5,506 nucleotides of DNA from an uncultured Eubacteriales bacterium (GCA_934462885.1 CAKSJC010000132.1:1-5506), one strand, 5' to 3'; counted from the stretch's first letter, positions 1 to 5,506 are shown. The notes: generated by a model from the sequence alone, not told the origin. Numbers and translations are program-made.

Positions 1-20
1 CAAGAAAAGACATCATATAC

Positions 21-49
21 TTGACAATATATAAAAAATAATATAAAAT
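21..49 (+). promoter_or_regulatory. Predicted sigma-A promoter of the histidyl-tRNA synthetase gene
   Basis: A perfect -35 box TTGACA (21-26) is followed by a 17-bp AT-only spacer and a -10 box TAAAAT (44-49). An overlapping TATAAA at 42-47 would give a 15-bp spacer. Transcription would start near 55-57, giving a leader of only about 25-30 nt before the ATG at 82. That is too short for a T-box or other riboswitch. The call rests on consensus match and position only. Confidence 0.7.
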
Positions 50-81
50 AATTTAACTTACTAAAATAAAGGATATCCATT

Positions 82-1314
82 ATGAAAATAACGCCTGTCA
101 AAGGATGTGCGGATTATCTTCCGCGCGAAGCTCTTATCAGAGATTATTTACAGTCAACTATCGTGGAAACTTACCGCTCATGCGGATTTGAACGTATATA
201 CACCCCTATAATCGAAGATATCGAAAACCTCGACAAAAGCGACGGAGGAGAAAACTTAAACCTCATCTTCAAAATAATGAAAAGAGGCGAAAAGCTCGAG
301 GAAGCTTTAAAAAGCGGAATCCCCGCCGAGCTTTCCGACATGGGATTAAGATATGACCTTACGCTTCCCCTCACGCGCTACTATTCAAACAACCGTGCAA
401 AGCTGCCTTCCACGTTTAAAGTAATACAGACAGATCGCGTTTACCGCGCAGAACGTCCTCAAAAAGGAAGAATGCGCGAATTTGTACAATGCGATATAGA
501 CATAATCGGTTCGGATTCATGGACCGCTGAGGTTGAGCTTATCTCAACCACCGCAAAAGCCCTCAACAACATCGGCTTTAAGAATTTCAATATTAGAATA
601 AACGACCGTCGGCTCTTAAAAGCTATAATAATGTCTGCCGGATTCGCCAAAGAAGACTGCGACTCAGTTTGCATATCCCTTGACAAGCTTGACAAGATTG
701 ATTTTAACGGTGTTAAATCGGAGCTTATCGATAAAGGCTTTGACGCCGCAAAGGTTGAAGAACTTATATCAAAAATATCAGTAAAACCTTTCACGCTTGA
801 CAATGCGGAAGAAATATGCGGCGAACTTGACTGTATAAAAAATCTCCGGCTTATAATGGACGCCGCAAACTCACTCGCCGACGGATATTCCGTAGAATAC
901 GATATGACTCTGGTACGCGGACAGGGTTACTATACAGGAACAGTATTCGAGATATCAAGCCCCGAATTCCGCGGAGCGATAGGCGGAGGCGGACGCTATG
1001 ACAACCTCATCGGAAAATTTCTCGGTGAATCTATCCCTGCGGTTGGTTTCTCTATCGGATTTGAGAGAATAGCTGCCATTCTTCTTTCTTCTGACTATGA
1101 GATCCCCGCGATGAAAAAACGTATTGCCATTATATATAACGAAGATAACTTCACTTCTGCTATGCGCCGTGCCGACGAAATGAGAAAAGAATACGATATT
1201 GCAATGTATGAAGAAGTGAAGAAGTTCGGAAAACTTTTGGCAAAACTTGAAGAAGTCGGTTTTGCGGGATGTTATATTGAATCAAAAAACGAAATGAAGT
1301 TTTTTGGTGAATAA
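82..1314 (+). CDS. hisS: Histidyl-tRNA synthetase (LRYDLT type, short C-terminal domain)
   Basis: This class II aminoacyl-tRNA synthetase activates histidine with ATP and loads it onto tRNA-His in the cytosol. The 410-residue product shows the family signatures in order: the N-terminal PVKGCADYLP segment (residues 5-14), a motif-1 region (about 35-45), LRYDLTLP (89-96), motif 2 with YRAERPQKGR and REFVQCDIDIIG (121-143, R122 the likely ATP-binding arginine), the HisA motif LVRGQGYYTG (277-286, with R279 the expected catalytic arginine), and motif 3 GGGGRYD to GFSIGFERI (301-330). The LRYDLT form is shared with eukaryotic HisRS and a subset of bacterial enzymes. HisA reads RGQGYY instead of the common RGLDYY. 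The anticodon-binding domain (about 345-410) is roughly 25-30 residues shorter than usual. The start is supported by AAAGGA (68-73) 8 nt upstream. A HisZ-like regulatory paralogue is the main alternative, but intact motif 2, R279 and motif 3 favour an active synthetase. Confidence 0.88.
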   Translation: MKITPVKGCADYLPREALIRDYLQSTIVETYRSCGFERIYTPIIEDIENLDKSDGGENLNLIFKIMKRGEKLEEALKSGIPAELSDMGLRYDLTLPLTRYYSNNRAKLPSTFKVIQTDRVYRAERPQKGRMREFVQCDIDIIGSDSWTAEVELISTTAKALNNIGFKNFNIRINDRRLLKAIIMSAGFAKEDCDSVCISLDKLDKIDFNGVKSELIDKGFDAAKVEELISKISVKPFTLDNAEEICGELDCIKNLRLIMDAANSLADGYSVEYDMTLVRGQGYYTGTVFEISSPEFRGAIGGGGRYDNLIGKFLGESIPAVGFSIGFERIAAILLSSDYEIPAMKKRIAIIYNEDNFTSAMRRADEMRKEYDIAMYEEVKKFGKLLAKLEEVGFAGCYIESKNEMKFFGE

Positions 1315-1346
1315 TAAAAAAACACTTTGCAAACTCTCAAAAACAC

Positions 1347-1375
1347 TTGACAAATATTTTTTATAGTGGTATTAT
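1347..1375 (+). promoter_or_regulatory. Near-consensus sigma-A promoter driving the T-box leader
   Basis: The -35 box TTGACA (1347-1352), an exact 17-bp spacer and the -10 box TATTAT (1370-1375) form a near-ideal housekeeping promoter. It lies 33 bp after the hisS stop. Initiation would fall near 1381-1384, immediately before the GAUGA kink-turn of T-box stem I, so promoter and riboswitch positions support each other. No hairpin terminator is visible between hisS and this promoter, so some readthrough from hisS into the leader is possible. Confidence 0.88.
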
Positions 1376-1617
1376 TACTTTTGAAATGCGATGATGGGAA
1401 AATAGTAGTGTTTTGACTCCTCATTCAGAGAAATGACGGTTGCTGCAAGTCATCGAGGAAAAAATATGAATACATTCCCGGAGCAGCACACCGAACCTGT
1501 TATCACGTTTTTTAACTGAGAACAGTAAGTAGGCTGTGACGCATGATGAGCGTTAAAGCGTTACGGCATAATTAATTCGTGCCTGATGAGATCGTACCTG
1601 TAAAGATACGGTAAACT

Positions 1618-1646
1618 GAGGTGGTACCGCGGTTCATTCCGTCCTC
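1618..1646 (+). promoter_or_regulatory. T-box antiterminator with UGGN tRNA-acceptor bulge
   Basis: GAGG (1618-1621) pairs with CCUC (1643-1646), and CGG (1630-1632) pairs with CCG (1639-1641). They flank the canonical seven-base bulge UGGUACC (1622-1628). The CCUC arm is also part of the terminator's 5' strand, so the two structures exclude each other. The variable fourth base of UGGN is U, which matches a tRNA with discriminator A. That agrees with tRNA-Tyr but does not by itself single it out, because many tRNAs carry A73. Confidence 0.93.
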
Positions 1647-1676
1647 TGCTGTAATCAGCAGAGGACTTTTATTTTT
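1641..1676 (+). terminator. T-box intrinsic terminator
   Basis: A perfect 11-bp stem, GUCCUCUGCUG (1641-1651) with CAGCAGAGGAC (1656-1666), closes a UAAU loop and is followed by TTTTATTTTT (1667-1676). This is the default off-structure of the riboswitch. It ends 44 nt before the ligase start codon. Confidence 0.96.
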
Positions 1677-1720
1677 ACATTTTTCTCGCGATCTCCCCAC
1701 AATATGAAAGGACAAACAAA

Positions 1721-3355
1721 ATGGTTATTACCGATCTTCTTGAAAAAAACGCTAAATTATACCCTGATGAAGTAGCTCTTGTTGAAATAAATCCCGCGAA
1801 TCAGCCTCATCCTAACACCACTTGGCGTGAGTTCTCCCTAATTGAAGCTACTCCGGGAGAAAAATACAGACGCGAGATGACGTGGAAAGAATTCGACACT
1901 AAAGCTAACCGCTTCGCTAATCTTCTGCTCACACGGGGTGTGAAAAAAGGAGACAAGATTGCTATACTTCTTATGAACTGCCTTGAATGGCTTCCGGTTT
2001 ACTTCGGTATACTGAAAACAGGTGCGCTCGCAGTTCCTATGAACTATCGCTATTCTGCCGATGAAATAAAATACTGCGCAGAACTTGCCGATGTTTCGGT
2101 TCTCATTTTCGGTCAGGAATTCATCGATCGAGTTGAAAATGTATACCGCGAGCTTCCTTTATTGAAAACACTTTTCTTCGTTGGAAAAAATCCGCCAGAT
2201 TTTGCTGACAGCTATGATAAAATGGTAATGTACTGCTCTTCTGTTGCTCCGGCAGTCGAGTATGACGAAGATGACGACGCTGCAATATATTTTTCATCAG
2301 GTACTACCGGATTCCCCAAAGCTATTCTCCACGTTCACCGTGCATTAATAAATTCCTGCCGCACCGAACAGAAGCACCACGGTCAAACAAAAGACGATGT
2401 TTTCCTTTGTATCCCCCCGCTTTACCACACAGGCGCTAAAATGCACTGGTTCGGCAGTCTTATCTCCGGAAGCCGTGCGGTCATCTTAAAGGGAGTTTCA
2501 CCTGAATGGATACTTCGCGCTGTATCTGAAGAACGCGCTACAATAGTATGGCTTCTTGTGCCGTGGGCGCAGGATATTTTAGACGCTATCGACCGCGGTG
2601 AGATTGATTTAAGAGATTACCGACTCTCACAATGGAGACTTATGCATATAGGCGCTCAGCCTGTTCCTCCGTCCCTTATCAAACGTTGGAAAAAAATATT
2701 CCCGAATCACCAGTACGATACGAATTACGGGCTTTCCGAGTCTATAGGGCCCGGGTGTGTTCACCTCGGCGTTGAAAATATGAATAAGGTTGGCGCGATA
2801 GGAGTTCCCGGATATCTCTGGGAAGCGGATATAGTAAACCCGGACGGAAGCTCCGTCACGGGTGACAGCGTCGGCGAACTGATTGTCAAGGGACCCGGAG
2901 TTATGAAGTGCTACTACAAAAACGAAGAAGCCACCAGGGAAATATTAAAGGACGGCTGGCTCTATACAGGCGATATGGCAAAGCGCGACAAGGATGGTTT
3001 TATATACCTTGTCGACCGTAAGAAAGACGTTATCATAACCGGCGGAGAAAATCTTTATCCGGTACAAATAGAAGATTTTTTAAGAAAGAACAACAAAATA
3101 AAGGATGTTGCCGTGATCGGGCTTCCCGATGAGAGACTCGGCGAGATTGCCGCTGCGATAATAGAATTAAAACCCGATACATCAGCAACCGAAGAAGAAA
3201 TAAACGAGTTCTGTCGAGAACTTCCCCGTTATAAGAGACCGAGAAAGATCATTTTCTCTAAAGTTCCTCGAAATCCTACCGGAAAGATAGAAAAGCCAAA
3301 ACTCCGTGAGATATATTGCGGAAAAAGACTTGTTGAAGCTCAGACAACAAGATGA
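1721..3355 (+). CDS. ANL-superfamily AMP-dependent acyl/aryl-CoA ligase-like enzyme under T-box control
   Basis: The product is a cytosolic adenylate-forming enzyme that should activate a carboxylic acid with ATP to an acyl-AMP and then, most likely, transfer it to coenzyme A. It has 544 residues, normal for the family. Motifs in order are the phosphate-binding loop SSGTTGFPK (192-200), YGLSE (336-340), GWLYTGD (412-418), the hinge VDRKKD (431-436) with ITGGENLYPVQIED (439-452), and PTGKIEK (519-525), where K522 is the catalytic lysine. All key residues are intact. Between VALVE (18-22) and MTWKEF (53-58) lie about 30 extra residues compared with typical acyl-CoA ligases. No signal peptide, membrane segment or carrier-protein domain is visible. 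The ATG is supported by AAAGGA (1707-1712) at 8 nt. It is the first gene after the tyrosine T-box and overlaps the kinase gene by ATGA. The substrate cannot be read from sequence; fatty, aromatic and amino acids all remain possible. Confidence 0.93.
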   Translation: MVITDLLEKNAKLYPDEVALVEINPANQPHPNTTWREFSLIEATPGEKYRREMTWKEFDTKANRFANLLLTRGVKKGDKIAILLMNCLEWLPVYFGILKTGALAVPMNYRYSADEIKYCAELADVSVLIFGQEFIDRVENVYRELPLLKTLFFVGKNPPDFADSYDKMVMYCSSVAPAVEYDEDDDAAIYFSSGTTGFPKAILHVHRALINSCRTEQKHHGQTKDDVFLCIPPLYHTGAKMHWFGSLISGSRAVILKGVSPEWILRAVSEERATIVWLLVPWAQDILDAIDRGEIDLRDYRLSQWRLMHIGAQPVPPSLIKRWKKIFPNHQYDTNYGLSESIGPGCVHLGVENMNKVGAIGVPGYLWEADIVNPDGSSVTGDSVGELIVKGPGVMKCYYKNEEATREILKDGWLYTGDMAKRDKDGFIYLVDRKKDVIITGGENLYPVQIEDFLRKNNKIKDVAVIGLPDERLGEIAAAIIELKPDTSATEEEINEFCRELPRYKRPRKIIFSKVPRNPTGKIEKPKLREIYCGKRLVEAQTTR

Positions 3356-4386
3356 AAAGAATATATCTCGATACTTCGGTTTCATTCGTCAACGCCCTTC
3401 TTTCTGAAGTTTGCAATCATCCGAAATTGACTCCGTGTGACGCGGTAAAATTTATTTATCAGTCAAGTTTCGGCTATGAGGCACTCCCAAATACTGTTCA
3501 TTTTAATTCACCGACTCAAAGAGTAACAGACATAAATGAAAAATACTCTCGTCTTTATCTGACTGATGATTCATACAAAGAAATAGCGGATATCCTGATT
3601 GAAGAGGCAAAAAAAGAATCAGACAATGAAAAGTGTCAAACTGATTTTGAATCATCTCTCAATATTTTACGAGAGCTTGTGAAAGATGGAAAATTTCCTT
3701 TTGATCTCTATCAGCTTGAAGTTTTTACAGACGAATACTTATCATTTGGAATGCCCTGCCTTACGCACAGCGATATATATAAATCATCGTATGATTCTTC
3801 GTATATAACGTTGCGTCGCGAATCGGCTCTTCTCTTCCCTTTAATCTGTGACATCTTTATTGCAATAAAGGAACAAGGATATGCGGTTATAGCTATCGAT
3901 GGTACTTCCGCATCCGGCAAGACGACAACGGCTGAATATCTCGTTAAATTATTTCCTGCCAGAATAATTCATATGGATGATTTTTTTCTTCCTTCCGAAA
4001 AGAGAACTGCACTTCGCCTTCTTGAACCCGGCGGTAATATTGACTATGAGAGATTTTATAATGAGGTTGTCTGTCACTTAAGCGACGACACTATTACACA
4101 CGGCATATTTGACTGTTCGAAAAAAGAAATAACTAAAATGGCAACACTTCCAAGAGAACCGCTTACGATCATTGAGGGAGCTTATTCACGGCATACGAAC
4201 TTCAGAAAATACTATGATATATCGGTTTTTATGAAAACTGCTGAAGAAAAACAGCGCGAGCGAATTCTCAATCGTAACGGCAAGCTGATGCTAAAAATGT
4301 TTGAAAACAAATGGATACCGTATGAAAAAAAATATGACGAGGTTTTTGGGATTGAAAAAAGCTCGGATTATTTGATCATCACATAA
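3352..4386 (+). CDS. Two-domain protein: unknown N-terminal domain plus uridine-kinase-like P-loop kinase
   Basis: The C-terminal half (about 177-344) is a P-loop kinase of the uridine kinase/phosphoribulokinase type. It has Walker A GTSASGKT (184-191) after a VIAID strand, IHMDDFFLPSEKRT (206-219), EPGGNIDYERF (225-235), an IIEGAYS strand (273-279) and a VFMKTAEEKQRERILNRNG segment (292-310) that looks like the lid arginine region. The DDFF...EPGGN(I/V)DYERF pattern marks a Firmicutes uridine-kinase-like subfamily whose substrate I do not know. The N-terminal half (about 1-172) is unrecognised. It is soluble and mostly helical, with possible conserved blocks at residues 23-45 and 128-152 (YLSFGMPCLTHSDIY). 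Walker lysine K190 and D209/D210 are present, so kinase activity is plausible. The gene overlaps the ligase stop by 4 bp (ATGA) and has no strong Shine-Dalgarno, which suggests translational coupling and shared T-box control. Automatic annotation would probably say uridine kinase; that is not proven. Confidence 0.85.
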   Translation: MKRIYLDTSVSFVNALLSEVCNHPKLTPCDAVKFIYQSSFGYEALPNTVHFNSPTQRVTDINEKYSRLYLTDDSYKEIADILIEEAKKESDNEKCQTDFESSLNILRELVKDGKFPFDLYQLEVFTDEYLSFGMPCLTHSDIYKSSYDSSYITLRRESALLFPLICDIFIAIKEQGYAVIAIDGTSASGKTTTAEYLVKLFPARIIHMDDFFLPSEKRTALRLLEPGGNIDYERFYNEVVCHLSDDTITHGIFDCSKKEITKMATLPREPLTIIEGAYSRHTNFRKYYDISVFMKTAEEKQRERILNRNGKLMLKMFENKWIPYEKKYDEVFGIEKSSDYLIIT

Positions 4387-4389
4387 TTC

Positions 4390-4436
4390 TGCGGCTCACT
4401 TTTCTCCGGAGAGAAAAGTGAGCCGCAAGTGTTTTT
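4390..4436 (+). terminator. Strong intrinsic terminator of the ligase-kinase operon
   Basis: A perfect 17-bp stem (4390-4406 with 4411-4427, arms starting TGCGGCTCAC and ending GTGAGCCGCA) closes a CGGA loop. After AGTG comes a run of five T (4432-4436). It starts 3 bp after the kinase stop codon. The opposite strand lacks a good T-tract after the hairpin, so it appears mainly one-directional. Confidence 0.93.
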
Positions 4437-4654
4437 AGTATAAACCATCGGTTGAGCAATATCAGAAAAACCTTAAATGTATGCAAAAAACTCCATTCTA
4501 TATTCCAAATTAAGGTCGTTTAACCTAAAGAATAATATAGAAGGGAGCAACAAACATATATGAGAAAATGAGGATTCAAGAGTATCAAACGGCAAAATAT
4601 TTCTCTTTTGCTTAACTAATCACCATTGGACTAAGCCTACTTGCTCGTACTTTT
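4437..4654. other. Noncoding intergenic stretch between convergent transcription units
   Basis: It separates the + operon terminator from the 3' end of the - strand phosphatase gene. It is AT-rich and holds the imperfect hairpin described separately, plus weaker inverted repeats: GCAAAA/TTTTGC at 4592-4611 and GCTTA/TAAGC from 4610. No convincing gene, tRNA or strong terminator for the phosphatase gene is seen. Chains of tiny ORFs here lack proper ribosome sites. Confidence 0.6.
4496..4542. repeat. AT-rich imperfect hairpin of unknown role
   Basis: TTCTATATT (4496-4504) is a perfect 9-bp inverted match to AATATAGAA (4534-4542). Inside it, AGGT (4513-4516) pairs with ACCT (4523-4526) around CGTTTA, giving a long two-part stem. 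It has no T-tract and is not GC-rich, so it is not a typical terminator. It could be an RNA processing structure, part of a small RNA, or a relic of a short inverted-repeat element. Confidence 0.45.
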
Positions 4655-5200
4655 TCACGTGCATATATTTGTTTTTTCTACGATATAAGACGATATTTTA
4701 TATGCCAAATAAGCAAACGCCGTACCAAGAAGCGCTCCGCAAATCACGTCAAGCGGATAGTGTACCATTAAATAAAGCCTTGAAAATCCTACCAATACAG
4801 CCAAAACTATCGCTGCTGTTCCCCACTTCTTATTGCAGAAAAACAGACCGAAAGCCGCTCCGAACGAAGCAAGCGTATGTCCGGACGGAAATGAAAATTC
4901 ACTCTCTTTCGGTATAAGAAGAACTATCGAAGGATCAAAATCATACGGACGCACACGCGCTACAAGTGGCTTCAGAGTAATGTTTCCGATTAGAAGCCCT
5001 ATAATAAGCGCTATTCCCATGGTGAGTCCTGCTTTTCTCGTCTTCTTAAAACACAGAAATAACACAGCAAGAAATATCCAAAGTATACCGATGTCTGAAA
5101 GACGCGTAATGATCGGCATTGTGATATCCAGAAACTTGCATCCGACTGCATCATACAGTTTATGCAGTATTTCCGCTTCAAATGAGTTAAATACATTCAT
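4655..5200 (-). CDS. PAP2-family membrane phosphatase (undecaprenyl-diphosphatase/phosphatidate-phosphatase-like)
   Basis: This integral membrane phosphatase should remove a phosphate from a lipid phosphate or pyrophosphate at the outer face of the membrane, for example undecaprenyl diphosphate in cell-wall lipid recycling or phosphatidate. The 181-residue length fits the small bacterial PAP2 type. All three catalytic motifs are intact: KX6RP (K77 to R84-P85), PSGH (105-108, H108 the likely acid), and SRX5HX3D (S140-R141, H147 the nucleophile, D151). Hydrophobic helices lie near residues 37-51, 57-76, 109-122, 127-146 and 149-168. GAGGA on the minus strand (5207-5211) sits 6 nt before the ATG and supports the start. 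It converges on the ligase-kinase operon, and I see no functional link to it. The true lipid substrate cannot be decided; BcrC-like and PgpB-like activities are both possible. Confidence 0.93.
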   Translation of the reverse strand: MNVFNSFEAEILHKLYDAVGCKFLDITMPIITRLSDIGILWIFLAVLFLCFKKTRKAGLTMGIALIIGLLIGNITLKPLVARVRPYDFDPSIVLLIPKESEFSFPSGHTLASFGAAFGLFFCNKKWGTAAIVLAVLVGFSRLYLMVHYPLDVICGALLGTAFAYLAYKISSYIVEKTNICT

Positions 5201-5230
5201 GTTTGATCCTCACTGCGTTTTTATGTATGT

Positions 5231-5259
5231 ATTTTATATGAGATGCGCGTTTTTTTCAA
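5231..5259 (-). promoter_or_regulatory. Predicted sigma-A promoter of the PAP2 phosphatase gene
   Basis: On the minus strand, TTGAAA (5259-5254), a 17-bp spacer and TAAAAT (5236-5231) resemble the hisS promoter, again with an overlapping TATAAA (5238-5233). The start would lie near 5224, about 25 nt before the gene. The rest of this gap, up to 5368, is AT-rich and holds only a short palindrome, ATCAGCTGAT (5318-5327), and no clear terminator for the upstream gene. Confidence 0.6.
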
Positions 5260-5368
5260 CATGATTATGTTAACTTTTTTGAATAATGTATTTTTATAAT
5301 AATCCGAACCATACACTATCAGCTGATGTAAAATAAGTAAGGCTCTGCTTTTTATTATGTCATTAAGT

Positions 5369-5506
5369 TTAATTAAGTTTTATCGTCCAGTCGCCGACAG
5401 CGGATACGGTAATGCAGTTTGTATCGGGTTCGAGGAGGACAGTGCCGTTATATGTTTTTGTCGTGTTGACGAGTAAATCATAGCCATAAGCGCCATAGGC
5501 ATGGAC
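5369..5506 (-). CDS. C-terminal end of a larger, probably extracellular protein (partial)
   Basis: The minus strand is open from the window edge to a TAA at 5371-5369, giving the last 45 residues of a protein whose start lies outside the window. The peptide includes HAYGAYGYDLLVNTTKTYNG, then GTVLLEPDTNC and ITVSAVGDWTIKLN at the end. The pattern DLLVN-x(3)-Y-x-GTV...I-x-V-x-(A/G)-x-G-x-WTI resembles, from memory, a small all-beta domain at the C-termini of Bacillota secreted or surface proteins. In that domain a lone Trp follows a Gly-Asp or Gly-Asn pair. No LPXTG anchor or trailing hydrophobic helix is present. It is on the same strand as and upstream of the PAP2 gene, separated by a gap with its own promoter, so the two are probably separate units. 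Function is not identified. Confidence 0.75.
   Translation of the reverse strand, partial: VHAYGAYGYDLLVNTTKTYNGTVLLEPDTNCITVSAVGDWTIKLN

Larger units (their letters stand above)
1383..1676 (+). promoter_or_regulatory. T-box riboswitch, tyrosine class (specifier UAC)
   Basis: This leader RNA senses the charging state of a tRNA and controls transcription of the downstream operon. Stem I has the GAUGA kink-turn (1390-1394) opposite GGAG (1480-1483), a basal helix GGGAA/UUCCC (1396-1400 with 1475-1479), the specifier-loop AGUA (1404-1407), helices UUUU/AAAA (1411-1414 with 1461-1464) and CCUC/GAGG (1419-1422 with 1455-1458), the AGAGA bulge (1427-1431), and distal helix AUGAC/GUCAU (1433-1437 with 1449-1453) capped by the GGUUGCUG-type loop. 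The 3' side of the specifier loop reads GAA-UAC-A, which places UAC (1471-1473), a tyrosine codon, in the specifier position. Stem II is CUGUU/AACAG (1497-1501 with 1522-1526). A GGCA/UGCC helix (stem III, about 1564-1583) precedes the conserved T-box segment. UGGU (1622-1625) would pair with an ACCA tRNA end, as expected for A73 of tRNA-Tyr. Uncharged tRNA should favour readthrough. Confidence 0.96.

Noticed and set aside
1302..1372. A frameshift near the hisS stop that would restore a full C-terminal domain
   Set aside because: The alternative frame gives only a short Lys/Asn/Leu-rich tail unlike the HisRS C-terminus, and it overlaps the promoter.
1473..1475. CAU (His) as an alternative specifier, attractive because hisS is next door
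   Set aside because: It would break the GAA-NNN-A layout, and U1475 is used in the GGGAA/UUCCC basal helix; UAC fits the geometry.
4592..4611. GCAAAA/TTTTGC inverted repeat as a terminator for the PAP2 gene
   Set aside because: The stem is six mostly A-T pairs and there is no T-run after it on the minus strand.
4477..4615. Chain of tiny overlapping ORFs (28, 3 and 15 codons) linked by ATGA overlaps
   Set aside because: The first has no ribosome site, the composition looks random, and they overlap the hairpin; chance is the simplest explanation.
4833..5264. Long + strand open frame opposite the PAP2 gene
   Set aside because: It is antisense to a gene with all three PAP2 catalytic motifs, and its translation shows no recognisable domain.
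5332..5357. Possible terminator hairpin after the partial minus-strand gene
   Set aside because: The stem is imperfect, with several mismatches and only a GC core of two pairs, and the tail is a weak T-tract; not strong enough to annotate.
1..5506. CRISPR arrays, insertion sequences, tRNA or rRNA genes
   Set aside because: No regularly spaced repeats, transposase-like ORF, terminal inverted repeats or cloverleaf sequences were seen.

Overview
The window looks like chromosomal DNA from a low-to-mid GC anaerobic Bacillota, most likely an uncultured Clostridia or Oscillospirales-type bacterium. The evidence is a canonical T-box leader (largely a Gram-positive device), strong AAAGGA ribosome sites, sigma-A promoters with 17-bp spacers, and a histidyl-tRNA synthetase of the LRYDLT type. 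The lineage is inferred; no marker here fixes a species.

Layout, left to right. (1) Positions 21-1314 (+): a promoter and a histidyl-tRNA synthetase gene with a short leader and no T-box of its own. (2) Positions 1347-1676 (+): a near-consensus promoter and a complete T-box riboswitch. Its specifier reads UAC (tyrosine), its tRNA-acceptor pairing element is UGGU, and it ends in a strong intrinsic terminator. (3) Positions 1721-4386 (+): two genes joined by an ATGA overlap. The first is an ANL-superfamily acyl/aryl adenylate-forming ligase. The second is a protein with an unrecognised N-terminal domain fused to a uridine-kinase-like P-loop kinase. A 17-bp perfect hairpin terminator closes this operon. 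(4) Positions 4437-4654: a noncoding stretch with a long AT-rich imperfect hairpin and no convincing gene. (5) Positions 4655-5506 (-): a membrane PAP2-family phosphatase with its own promoter, and upstream of it the last 45 codons of a larger protein, probably extracellular or surface-linked.

How the parts work together. The T-box should let the ligase-kinase operon be read when uncharged tRNA-Tyr accumulates, that is, during tyrosine shortage. T-boxes usually control aminoacyl-tRNA synthetases, amino-acid biosynthesis or amino-acid transport, so a tyrosine-class T-box on an acyl-CoA-ligase-like enzyme plus an uncharacterised kinase is the most interesting point here. One testable idea is that the ligase activates an aromatic acid, such as 4-hydroxyphenylacetate, for salvage back into tyrosine. 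The sequence alone does not prove any substrate.
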